A stretch of 64,000 bases of DNA from Chimonanthus salicifolius (taxonomy: Eukaryota > Streptophyta > Magnoliopsida > Laurales > Calycanthaceae), in assembly GCA_013350335.1 (NCBI GenBank), contig CM023532.1:88911383-88975382 (forward strand). The letters are read 5' to 3'. Made by a program: the position numbers and the translations under genes. Numbering within the stretch: position 1 is the stretch's first letter; each line of letters starts with the position of its first letter. Under the pieces are notes generated by a model. That model had not been told where the DNA came from and ran no database searches. It saw only the letters and a program-made list of their open reading frames with translations. Below, piece after piece: positions 45,172-56,518 of the stretch.

Positions 45172-46144
45172 ACACCTGCCACCTTTCAGCGGTGCATGAT
45201 CTATATCTCTGATATGTCGAACATTTTTTGCAAACCTTCATGGATGAATTCTCTATTTGTTGGTCTACTTTTGACCAGTGCACCATCTGACCCTTTTGTT
45301 AGTCAGGTGCAAAGAAAAGAACCTAGTTTTGAATTGGGAGAAATGCAACTTTATGGTAAAATAAGGCATAGTACTAGGATACATTATCTCCGAAAAAGGG
45401 AATCGAAGTGGACAAAGCTAAGGTCAACTTGATCTGAAATTTACCAAGACCTCAAATTGTGAAAGAGATCAAGTCATTCTCAAGTCACACTGGGTTCTAC
45501 AAGAGGTTCATCAAGGGTTTCAGTGACATAACTCGACCTCTCTGTAGACTCCTGACTAAAGACGGCATTTTCAATTTTGATGAAAAGTGTGTCATTGTCT
45601 TTGAAAAATTGAAAACCGCTCTGACCTCCACTCCGATAATACAGCCACCTGATTGGTCTATACTTTTTGAAATCATGTGCGATGCCTCAGACTATGCAGT
45701 AGGAGCCGTGTTAGGACAAAGGGTAGATATGTTGCCTCATGTTATCTATTACTCTAGCAAAACTTTGAATGATGCTCAGCTCCATTATTCTACCACAGAA
45801 AAAGAGTTGTTGGCAGTCGTATTTGCACTAGACAAATTTCAAGTCTACTTGGTGGGTTTGAAGGTCATCGTCTATTCTGATCACGCCACATTGAAGTATA
45901 TTCTTTCTAAGAAATATACTAAGCCCCGCCTAATCAGATGGATTTTGTTGTTACAAGAGTTTGAAATTGAAATTCGGGACAAGAAAGGTTCCGAAAATGT
46001 GGTAGCAGACCATTTGTCTAGATTGATAACTGAGTTCACTAATGGCATCCCTCTTATCATTGAGTCTTTCCATGATGAGGAACTCATGTCAGTATCCAAG
46101 TATCATGGTTTGGTGATATTGTCAATTATCTTGTTACTTGTCAA
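45172..46144 (+). pseudogene. pol: Athila-like reverse transcriptase (C-terminal) and RNase H
   Basis: Starts at PATFQRCM of RT. The YxDD-equivalent reads FMDE (45237-45248), so the second catalytic Asp is Glu. Frameshifts follow, then KKGIEVDKAKV with an in-frame TGA. From 45459 an open frame holds [20 protein letters not shown], then RNase [39 protein letters not shown] and [10 protein letters not shown], keeping the D-E-D residues. The combination matches the Athila/Tat branch of Ty3/gypsy, not the Tekay-like remnants elsewhere here. RT and RNase H make double-stranded DNA from the RNA genome; this copy is dead. Confidence 0.93.
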
Positions 46145-46620
46145 ATGCCTTCGCATTGGGCAATGCAAGATAGATCTAAGTTTCTAGCACAAGTCAAAAG
46201 TTTCATTTGGAATGACCCATACCTGTTCAAATATTGTGCGGACCAAGTCATTCGTCGTTGTGTCCCTGACGAGGAACAACATAGCGTCATAAGCTTCTGT
46301 CATGACCAGGCTAGTGGAGGGCATTTCAGCGATAAAAAGACCACTGCAAAAATTTTGCAGTGTGGTTTTATTGGCCCTCCATGTTCAAAGATTCCCATGA
46401 TTACTGCGTATCATGTGAAAGATGCCAGAAGTTAGGAAGTCTATCTCGTAGGAATATGATGCCGTTAAACATAATTTTACCTGTCGAGCTTTTCGATGTT
46501 TGGGGCATTGATTTCACAAGACCACTTCCTAACTCCTTTGGAAATATTTATATCTTAGTAGGGGTTGATTATGTCAGTAAGTAGGTAGAATCGGTGGCAT
46601 GCAAAACAAATGATCACAAA
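46145..46620 (+). pseudogene. pol: Athila-like integrase, N-terminal half
   Basis: Two overlapping frames (46145-46435 and 46360-46584) together give the zinc-binding region (CHDQASGGHF in one frame, CVSCERCQ in the other) and the start of the catalytic core (VWGIDF with the first Asp, NIYILVGVDYVSK followed by a TAG). One frameshift lies near 46360-46400. The coding sequence is cut at ACAAA (46616-46620) by an 11.5-kb nested insertion and resumes at 58117. Confidence 0.9.
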
Positions 46621-47995
46621 TGTAGTGACCCTGTCCCAAATAGAAGGTTAGGGTAAATGGGTAGAGTTAGAGTGTAATTGGATTAAGGTCATGATATGTA
46701 TGTTTGTTTGTTTTAACTTTTCAAAATTATTTTGAAAATACGCTTAACTTAGAATTTTAGTTAACTCCTGTAACACCCCGAGTTTTTAGAGATATCAATA
46801 TTTACGAAAATGCCATTGGAATGGTGAATTAAAAAGATGTGATTGTGGATAAGAAAATGGTGGGGCCCATTGTTCAAATTAAGACCCATTGTACATATTA
46901 TAAGGTTCAAATTAAAATAAATGGGTAATGTACATCTAATTGGGTCAAGATGGTTATTTGGGTCAAAGGACCCAATTGGGACCCAATGGGTCATGGTAGA
47001 CTTATTTGACCATTGGATGAGCTCAATTTTAATTGGGTTAGGCTGAATGGAATGTGAGTGCAATGTAGGATAAATGGATAAGCTATGTGCAATTGGGTAA
47101 ACCCCATTTAAATGGACAATGGTCACTTAAATGGGTCATGGTGCCGAATTGGGTCAAGAGGTTCAAATGGGATCCAAGGGGTCGAGTTGACCATGTGGAC
47201 CATGATTGACCGTATGGACCATCAAGTGAGCTCAAAGGGTGAGTCAAATCATGTTGAGTTGGGGCTATAGTGAGTTGGATTTGAATCAAACAATAGAGTT
47301 GACTCAAGTGCATTAAATGAGTGGTATTAAATGGGGTGAGTTGAGCTAATGAGTTGGGTGAGTTAGATTGGAAGCCAAAGAGACCATTAATTCAAGTGAG
47401 TCAAGTGGGAGGTGAGGAGTTGCCTTGATCTCAAACACCACAAAGTCAAGTCCCACACGTTGATGGCATGGAGTGGTGGTTTCCCATGCATAATATTTAA
47501 TGAAATGGGATAAGAATTACATGGGGAATTTGGAGGGTTTCCATCTCATGATGGAAACCCAAGACCCAACGTTGGGAGTTCCAAGGGATGCCTTGGTTTG
47601 TATCAAAAGACTCCTTGGTTAGACCAACATTTATGAGGGTAAATGAGAGGTTTGAGGGCTGATATACAAAAGAGATGCAACACACCCTTTGGCCGAATTT
47701 GATCACAAAGAAACCTCAGAACTTCATCTCTCTCCCTCTCTCTCAAAACCTATCTCTTGGCCGAATCATCCTTTGGTGTTTTCACCATTGATCAAGCACA
47801 CAATCAGCTAAGGACTAAGGGAGGCTAAGGAAGATAGGAAGCAAGAAGGAGCCAAGGAAAGTTGGAAGAGTGTGGATTGGTAAGTACTTCATTAGGTTTT
47901 GTTAATTATCATGATCAAGGATCATGGTTTGGTCTTTATATGGCCAAACCCTAAGTTATAAGTGTAAAAACCTTCAAAGATAAAAGTGGTGGATG

Positions 47996-48395
47996 AGGTT
48001 CGGCCATGGGTATGGCCGAACCCCATCATAGAAGGTGATCATGCTAATCTAATTGTATGAAGAAAAGTAAATAACCATGGAGGGTTTTTTCGATATTTTA
48101 AAAGGGTTCTAAATCATGGATTTGAATGTCATGATTTGGCCATGTTATGACCGAATCCATCAAGGTTTAAATCTTAGATGGTGAGGTATAAAAAGGATAA
48201 AAAGAGGATCATAGGGTTCAGCCACTTTGGATGGCCGAACCCCATGAAATAATTTGGTTATGTTGATGGTTTTTGAAAGTTAAAAACCATGCAATATGAT
48301 GGACATTTTTAGAGGTTTTAATTAGACATAAGATGTATGTTAAAGGGTTCAAATCAGGGGTCACAGGGTTCGGCCACTTTGGATGGCCGAACCCC
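47996..48395 (+). repeat. Hairpins of the middle LTR, upstream part
   Basis: Copies at 47996-48024, 48214-48243 and 48366-48395. The latter two share the loop-side variant CCACTTTGGATGG, like 39993-40022 of the 38031 LTR, showing family relationship. Confidence 0.9.
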
Positions 48396-49722
48396 ATAAA
48401 AGTAATTTGATTATTGTATGGTTTTTGAGAGATAAAAACCATACAATGATGGTGTAATAGCCCGAATTTTTAAATCAACATATATATGGCATTTATTTAT
48501 TTTAATAATGAAAAAAATTGGAATTTTGATATATGGATGTTAAATGGATCAAATTTTGGGGAAAAGGCCCAAGTATGGTCCAATGGACCATGGATTGGAT
48601 GGGATCCATTTAAAGGGTCAATAATGGTCAAAGTGGGCCAGATAACCATGTGGGACCCAATGGATCAAAATGATTCAAACTTCAAGGTAAAAGGTAGAAA
48701 ATAAATTAATTGGGCCATGGGCCCAATGGTGACCCGATTGATGGAAAGGGTTGAATTGAAAATAAACCCACCTAAGTTAATGATGAGATGATTAAGATGG
48801 CCTAACCAAGTGGGGCCCACCTCAACCTCATCAAGTGAGGTGGCGTGTGGACCAAGGAAAAGGTGGGGCCGACCATCATGGTTGACTTGGTCAACCATGG
48901 ATAGGTTAACGGGACTAAGGACAATTAAAGTGGATTAAGTTAATTAAATTAATTTAAATCATCTAAGTTAAGATTAATGGGGTTTAAGTGATATGGCCAA
49001 ATGGGGCCCACCTCCACCTCATCAAGTGAGGTGGCGGGTAGGGTAGGTATTGGTGGGGGCCATCCACCATGGTTGACTTGGTCAACCATGGGTGGATTTC
49101 TTAGGAAGAGAATTAAATGGAATTAAATTAAATAGGAATTAATTAACCTAAGTAAGGATTTAATTTAATAAATTAGGTTGGTCAAATTATGGTCAAATGA
49201 ATAAGTCAAAGGGGGAGTCAAAGAGACAAGTCAAGGGGTGGTTTCATCTCCTTGAAACCACCCAAAGAAACACAAACCACTTACAACAAACACAAAATAA
49301 ACCATGTACTTAGGGTGGTGGTTTTATCCCAACCACCACCACTAAGCACACTAACCCATGTTGGTAGGTGGGAGGAGTTAATGCAACCTTTCCACTCTCA
49401 TTTCACTCTCTCCCTCCCTTGCACTCTCAAAAAACGTCCTCTCTCTCTCTCCCAAGGAAAACACCAAGAAAGAAGAAGAAACTTAGAAGAAAAGAAGGAA
49501 AAACTAGGCTTGGCCAACCACCACCCGAAGACCCAAGCTTGAGATAATTTTCTATCCCTTCCTCCCCTCTCCCTCTCTCAAATCTAACCCTACCTTAGCC
49601 AAACCCAAACCTTGGAGACTCCATCTTGATCAAGCATCTTAACCCAAAGATCAAGGAGAAGAAGAGAAGAGAAGGCTAAGGAGATCAAGAGGAGAAAGAA
49701 AAGCCGGAGGAGTCGTCGGATT

Positions 49723-52217
49723 GTGAGTATTTCTTAAACAAGAGGTTACATTTTTAAAGATTTAAAAAGAGATCATGAAATCCATTTTTTCTTGGATTGG
49801 ATGGTGGCCAAAAATATCATAGGCCTTGGATCTAAGATCCATCCAAAGATGAAGAAAGAAATGGATAAAATGGGAGAGATAAATTAAGAAAAAATAAATA
49901 AATGGATATTAAGGACATTATGTATTTAGATTTAATTAAATGGAAGTATGATTTTGAAGATTGGAAACCATGGAATATGATTAATGGTTTTAAAGATTTT
50001 GAATATTTAAATATTAGTGATTTTGTAAAGGGGTTTTAAATGAGAGAATCATGGGAGATGAAAATGATTTTAATGGCCTCAAAAAGAATGGTAGATGGGG
50101 ATGAACCTTATGGTGGTGTAATGATGGTTGTAAATGGGTTTAAAAGGATGAAAAATATGGAGTAGATGTTATTAAATTGGAGGCTTAAAAAGGATCAAAT
50201 GGTTGTAATTTTAAAGGGATCTTAGTGAAGAAAAGCATGGTAGGTTATTAAATGATTTTTAATGGGGTTTTAGTGAATGGAAACCATGGAATATGATTCA
50301 TGATTTTTAAGATTTTAAATGATTAAATGTAAGTAATTTTAAAGGGGTTTTTATGATGAAATTCATGGAAGAGGTAAATGGTTTGTATGGCCTTGAAAGG
50401 CATAGATGGGAATGAAACATGAACCCTAGGGTGTTGTGTTGTAAATTTAAATGGATTTTTAAGTATGGTATGCAATGTTTTAAAGGGGTTGATTTTAATG
50501 ATGCTAAGACATGAGTGGCAAGCCATTAAGGGATCTAAGATGTGAAAGATGTTTATGGCCTCAAAAGGCATGAATGGATAATGGACTCAATGTGGTTTAA
50601 ATGCATGATGTAAACCCCATGGGAAGATTTGATGAATTGGGTATTTTGGAACCATGAAATGAATAGAGAACATGGTTAAGTTAATGAAATTAATGTGGTT
50701 AAAATGCATAATGTAAATCCCCTCATGGGAGGGTTTGTAGTAGATTCAAAATGTGCCAAAGGATTCAAGGAAAATGGGGAACAAGACATCATGGGTTCGG
50801 CCATGGTGTATGGCCGAACCCATGACCCACTTGTAGGTCATTCTATGTGCTAAAATTAGAATTTGTATGTGATTAAATTAATGGAAATGAGGCTAAGTTG
50901 AGGGCTGATTTTTGATAATCTTGTAACATAGTTAATGGTCATTAATGGATCTAAGTAGATGGATCAATTACGGACTTAATTATACATGGATTAAATGAAT
51001 GATTAATCATGGAAAGGAAGAGTGGCAAAATGGTAAATATTGGCCAAATTCAAGAACACCATGGGAGGATGACCATGGACTTGAGTATGTTCAAAAATGA
51101 TCTTATGTGATTAAACAAGGTTGGTGGTAATTAAATGGAATTAATGGACCTTAAGTATGGTTAATATTGAACCACTTGTAGGTCATGTTATGGGCTAAAA
51201 TTAGAATTATGTAGGTAATTAGATAAATGGAAAATTAAATGAGTTAAGGACTGATTTGTTAAATGAATATATCATGGTCAATAGAACGTTAAGGGATCCA
51301 AGATTATGGATCAATTATGGGCTAAGTATGGGGTTTTGCATGTGTTTAAATAAATAAGGATTAGCTTAATTAAATGGCTAATTTTAATGATCATATGACA
51401 TGGTTAATGGGACATTAATGGATCTAAGTTTGTGATCAGTTAGGGACTTAATCATGGATAAAATATGGACTGATTTGGTAATGTATAATAAGGTATCGGG
51501 ACATCGCAAACGGTGCGCGATCGGCGACCGGATTTATCGGACGAAAACGCAAAGGGACGCTAGTCGGTATTCGGTAGGATTCCTACCTTTTTGTAAGCCG
51601 TGGATTATGTGTATGTGATGGTTTCCGTATTTTGTTTCGGTAATTACATGGTTTATTTTATGGATGATATTTTAAATGCTATGGATTATATTTTAATGCT
51701 ATGGATGATATTTTTAAGACTATGGATTATATTCCAATGCTATGGATTTTATATTAGTGATATGAATCATATATATACTACATAGCATAATGCACTTACA
51801 TCTCATGCATGGCATGGGCGGGAAAATAAAGGAACCGAAGTCCATGCTCAGTCGGGGCGATCGAGAACAAACATGGGGATAGCTTGATACGCTATAACCG
51901 GAGTCCATGCTCCGTCGGGGCGACCAAGAACAAACATGGGGATAGCTTGATACGCTATAACCGGAGTCCATGCTCCATCGGGGCGACCGAGAAGCAAACA
52001 TGGGGACACCTTGACGAGACTTTGCCGTCAAGGGGGATATGACATTTTATGATGATATAGATGATGGGTGGGACGCATGACATAGGCACCCATGGCATGG
52101 CATTCATTTTATGGGATTTATCATATTGTTATTGGTATGCTTGTATCACTAATCCATGTGCTAGCCCTACTCGGAGTCCTACTGGGCACGTTGTCTAACG
52201 CCCTACTTCTACCTTAG
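49723..52217 (+). other. Predicted LTR-internal intron (innermost LTR)
   Basis: GTGAGT at 49723 after CCGGAGGAGTCGTCGGATT. CTAAC, pyrimidine tract and CTTAG end at 52217. About 2.5 kb with the single hairpin and the CGGAG modules inside. Splicing inferred. Confidence 0.55.
51833..52021 (+). repeat. 63-bp tandem repeat of CGGAG modules
   Basis: ACCG-AGTCCATGCTC starts at 51833, 51896 and 51959. Each unit includes GTCGGGGCGA and GAACAAACATGGGGATAG. Two units are near-identical, the third diverges at its end into CACCTTGACGAGAC. Confidence 0.9.
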
Positions 52218-52766
52218 CTAATGACGCAGGAGACGGCGGAAACGGTGGACACGACGGGAGCCAAGCGTAGGAGCTTGGGAAAGCGGCTACTTTGTTTTGT
52301 TTAAGTTTTATTTTGGAAAAGTTGTAATTTAAGTAGCATAGCTTGTCGGCATGTAATAATTTCTGTTTCTTGCTATGGGTTGGACTATACGCTGGACGTT
52401 ATCATTTTGAGACATAATTATGAACATAGGGGTATTTTAGTAATTTAACGATGTATCTTCCCTTCTATCTAAAAACTGGTAAGATAGTCTCTATTATAAT
52501 GTTCCGCATCTAATTATATTCCACGAGCTTACTTCCTACACGTAAACCGTTCTCGTGGACTTCGTTCCGCGCACGCGTGGGGTTGGCCAGTTAAGGGCCG
52601 GGCTTTAGAAGCTTGGACTTAACTCGCGTTGTGACGTCTGCGCACGTTGTCACTTCTTAATTCAAAAAAAAAAAAAATAGACTCTGATTTCGGTGAAAAT
52701 GGGACGGGCGTTACAGATGGAGGTTTTTAGGTGTTCTAAAAGGGGGCTAAGACTAATGTTTTGGGT

Positions 52767-53632
52767 CGGCTATGGGATGGCTGAACCCTATTGTTTTTAT
52801 GGCTGAGTTACAATGAATGAACTATGTATAAGTATTGGGAGTTTTGCATCAAGAGAACCATAGGGTTCGGCCATGTGTATGGCCAAACCCCATGGACCAT
52901 TTTATGGGATGTTTAGAGTTAAGAACATGCTTGGAAATTATAAATGGTTTTAAACGTTGCTGTGGATTTAAAAGGTTGTAAAAGATCCTAGAAAAATGAG
53001 AGAAATAACATCATGGGTTCGGCCATGTTGTATGGCCGAACCCCATGACCTATTTTATGGGTCATTTCATGGGTTAAGTATGAAACTAGGCATGTTTAAG
53101 TGAATGGGTATTAAGTTAAGGAAATGACTGATTTATAATGGGTTTTGTGTCATGATTGATGAGGCATGGATGGATCCATGTTTATGGATCAGTTTGGGAT
53201 ATGGACATGCATAAATAAAAGGTGATTAACCATGGGAAGAATGAGTGGCAAGGATGTAAATATGGCCAAAAATGAAGAACCATGGGTTCGGCCATGGTGT
53301 ATGGCCGAACCCCATGGGGGATATTTTTGTGGACTTAGGTTATTATCAAGGCTAAATAATTATAGTACAATTGATTAGATGTATGAATCAAGGTAGTTTG
53401 ATCTTGGTTTTAAATTAATGATCAAAGGACTGTAAGAAAGGCACCAAAATAAAGAAGTGAGGTTCAGCCATGTTGTATGGCCGAACCCCACAAGCTTGTA
53501 TTTTGTGGACTTAGGTGGTTACCAATGGTAGATGAGTAATTGTTAAAGGATTAACTAAGTGGTGATGGAGTAATAGATCAAAGAGGGATCAAACAAAGTA
53601 AGTGAGGTTCGACCATGCTATATGGCCGAACC
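52767..53632 (+). repeat. Hairpins of the middle LTR, downstream part
   Basis: Copies at 52767-52792, 52863-52891, 53015-53044, 53284-53313, 53459-53489 and 53604-53632. The first reads GGTCGGCTAT / ATGGCTGAACC, an eroded stem with changes in both arms. Confidence 0.88.
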
Positions 53633-54134
53633 CCACAAAGTGTGTGTAAGGGCTTAGACTTAATTGGAAATTATATAGATATTGTCTTGACTTGTTGAGA
53701 TATAAACAAGGTGACGGGACCTCACAAATGGTGCAAGACCTTGAACACTTGTCCGATTAAGAAGCAAAGGACATTTGAGCGGTCTTTTGGTAGGATTCCT
53801 ACATCATTGAAACCATGGATATGCATTATGTACTTTTGATGATTTTATTTCATGTTTGATAAGTTATTTTGGTATCAAACAATATGTTGCAATTATGAGA
53901 TTTTCATGCTATGTTTTGTAATATTCTGTAGCATGATTAGCATTTGCATCTCATGTATGGCATGGGGGGGATGTTATGCAGCTGGAGCCCACACTTCATC
54001 GGAATGTCCGTGATGCAACTGTGGGGCCTCCTTAGGTGGTGAGAGTCCCACCAGGAGGATACTTTAACCGGAGACCCACGCTCCGTCGGGGCGTCCGTAA
54101 GTCGTGAGGAGTAATTTGATGAGAAGAATACCAT

Positions 54135-54248
54135 CAAGAGATGAGAATACTATCAAGAGATGAGAATACTATTAAGAGATGAGAATACTATCAAGAGATG
54201 AGAATACTATTAAGAGATGAGAATACTATCAAGAGATGAGAATACTAT
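54135..54248 (+). repeat. 19-bp tandem repeat, six units
   Basis: Units YAAGAGATGAGAATACTAT start at 54135, 54154, 54173, 54192, 54211 and 54230; units vary only C/T at the first base. It lies where other LTRs have CATCAAG spacers between CGGAG modules and probably expanded from one of them. Confidence 0.95.
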
Positions 54249-55394
54249 CAAGAAATTATATGTATGTGATGGGTGGGACTCATTGCATAAGACATATGAT
54301 AGCATGGCATGGCATTCAATCGGCATGATATGATCTTTATTTTAATGCAAGTTTACTAGTTTTTAACTGTATGATTGGATCTCTGTTATCATACATGATT
54401 TTGGATACGATGTTTTATAAGTATGATATGGTATATTATATCTGGATTTTATATACTAACCCATGTGTTAGCCCTAATCGGAATACCTACTAGGCGCGTT
54501 GTCTAATGCCCTACTTCTACCCTAGTGGATGATGCAAGAAAAGGAAAGGCAAAGGCCGAGGATCGTGAGGAAAGCCAAGCATAGAAGCCTGGGTGTTGGA
54601 ATGGAGTTTATTATTTGACGTTTTGAATACATTTTTATGGACATGTAATAATGTAGATAACTGCTATGGTTTGATTTAAGGTTGAATGAGTGTTTAGTTT
54701 AAAGTAATCATGACTTGTACTTTGCTATCTAAACAGTTTAGTTCCACATATTTGATTTATTCAGCAATTAGTTATGTACACTCTGCAAGTTTTACTTAGT
54801 TTTATGTGTGGTTTGGTTTTCATGGACTTGGTCCATGCACGCATAGGTTTGGCCAGTTAAGGGCCGGACTTTGGAAGTCTGGACTTAGCTCGCGTCATGA
54901 CGTCTCCCCTCTCTCTTCCAACTTTAATTTAAAAAAAAAAAAATAGACTCTAATCTTCGGAAGGGTGGAAAAGGGCGGGGCGTTACAACTCCTATTGCAC
55001 ACACTTTTTTTTTACCTCAAATAGTTTACACAATTGAAATAATTTAATTGGTGATAAATTAATAAAAGAATTAAATAGATTTTAATCAGATTTTCAATAT
55101 TTTTTATGAAAAGATGATTTTGCCTCCTTTTAATTTAATTGCTATTTTTGTTTGTTTCGTTGGATTAATTCCTTTGTTAAAAATAAATAAATAAAAATCT
55201 AAAATTTAGAATACATGTTGCTGCTATCCTCTCCCACTCTTTCGTTGGTAACTTCTTAATTTTACCCCATATGCACGTTTTGCCCTTTGTAATTCCATCG
55301 TTGTAGCTCCAAGTGGGACCCACATCCTTGGCAAATTCTATTTACCATAAAAGACATTAGCCGACTCTTGTTGCTACCCGTTCCTGCATGCAAA

Positions 55395-55402
55395 TATAAA
55401 TA
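55395..55402 (+). promoter_or_regulatory. TATA box of family X LTR
   Basis: TATAAATA, followed about 30-60 bp later by a CT-rich leader (TCTCTCTTCTCTCTTTCC) typical of plant transcription starts. The donor-like site is 178 bp downstream. It is the best core promoter candidate in the window. Confidence 0.6.
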
Positions 55403-55572
55403 GCATTAATCGTTGGAAACCTTGTTCCATCTCTATCATCGTCTCTCTTCTCTCTTTCCAGCCCCATCTCTTCTCTCTCTTTCTTTTCCAACTCCAACAT
55501 TCACGTCAATACTGTGCCAAGTCACCCATTACCAACATCGATTAGTCAAGACTACACCATCCACACATTCAG

Positions 55573-56518
55573 GTAAGATCTTGTTCTTATTTAGTATTTA
55601 CTTTAGGTTACTTTTATGATTACAAAAGAAAAACTTATTTTAAAGGAAAAGAAAAGGATGATTTCTTTTAAATCCGATCATTTATGTGGATTTCTCTTTT
55701 CTTTCTTTTTATCGTTTTAAGCTAGTTAGTTGACTTAAATTACAGGTATTAATTATTTTTGCAAAACGTTCCTTCTTATTTATTTCAATTACAAAATTAT
55801 TATTTTTTTAGATCTTATTTGTTTATCTAAACTAAGTATTTAGTTTCTTATCTATGTATCTATTTATATATTATATCGTCCTGGATTTAACATCAAGCTA
55901 AACATATTCAGGTATTTTCTTTTTCATTGGTTTCATTAGAAAAATCTGATCTTTCTTTGTTTCTTGTTTTATTTTGATTTCATTGGTTAAAGGGCTTAAT
56001 AACTCCCATGATTTATTATTTTACAAAATAGTTTTGTTTTACTTGTCCCAATTTCAAAATTTGCTTAAATTCTTAAATGATCTATATGTTTATTGTTTAT
56101 CTCATCTAGTTTGAGCACCAAAGAAAATTAAAATATATTATATTATTTTTAATAATTTTATTAATCATTGTATTTGATTAAACTATTTTTTGATTTAGAT
56201 TCTTGCAAACTTGTTTATAAATTTATTATACTTATTTGTTTAAACACTAAAGTGACTGTTTTAAAACAGTAATAATAATAATAATATTTTTGTGATTTCA
56301 ACCCGACTTTTTCAAGGTATGTTCTTAGTTTTATTTGACCATGTCATTTCCTCGATTGAAATTTACAAACTCATCTCTTGTTGGATTGGTCTCTTCGTTT
56401 TGGGTGCAAAGTTGGCAATTAAAATAAATTAATTAATATTAAATCTAGGTTGTTCAAATTATTTGATAAGCATGATATTAATAACAATACTTGAACCTTT
56501 AAATAAATTTATGTGCAG
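55573..56518 (+). other. Predicted leader intron of family X LTR
   Basis: CAG|GTAAGATC donor at 55573. The T-rich sequence between ends in ATTTATGTGCAG at 56518. The T-richness (many TTTTATTT runs) contrasts with flanking sequence and is typical of plant introns. It supports the idea that leader introns are a general feature of these LTRs, here without hairpins. Confidence 0.5.

Larger units (their letters stand above)
48453..52715 (+). mobile_element. Solo LTR, family B, TSD GATGG, innermost layer
   Basis: TGTAATAGCCC (48453) to GGGACGGGCGTTACA (52715), 4263 bp, with GATGG at 48448-48452 and 52716-52720. U3 with GTTGACC words; leader 49380-49720; donor-like ATT|GTGAGT at 49723; a single hairpin 50793-50821; the GTAGGATTCCTACC palindrome near 51571; 63-bp tandem CGGAG modules (51833-52021); acceptor TTAG at 52217; A13 near the end. 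The host family C LTR resumes in the expected phase after it. Confidence 0.96.
46769..54987 (+). mobile_element. Solo LTR, family C, TSD ACTCC, middle layer
   Basis: TGTAACACCCC (46769) to GGGGCGTTACA (54987), with ACTCC at 46764-46768 and 54988-54992. Net length is about 3951 bp after removal of the inner LTR. Leader at 47690-47880, donor-like TTG|GTAAGT at 47880, hairpins 47996-48395 and 52767-53632, one CGGAG module (54064-54100), a 19-bp tandem array (54135-54248) and the acceptor block at 54525. Full-length relative of the internally deleted copy at 9716. Confidence 0.95.

Noticed and set aside
45001..45432. 143-codon open frame as one gene
   Set aside because: Its first third is the end of an LTR and the rest is Athila-like RT read partly in the wrong frame; the joint at about 45171 makes it a chance fusion.
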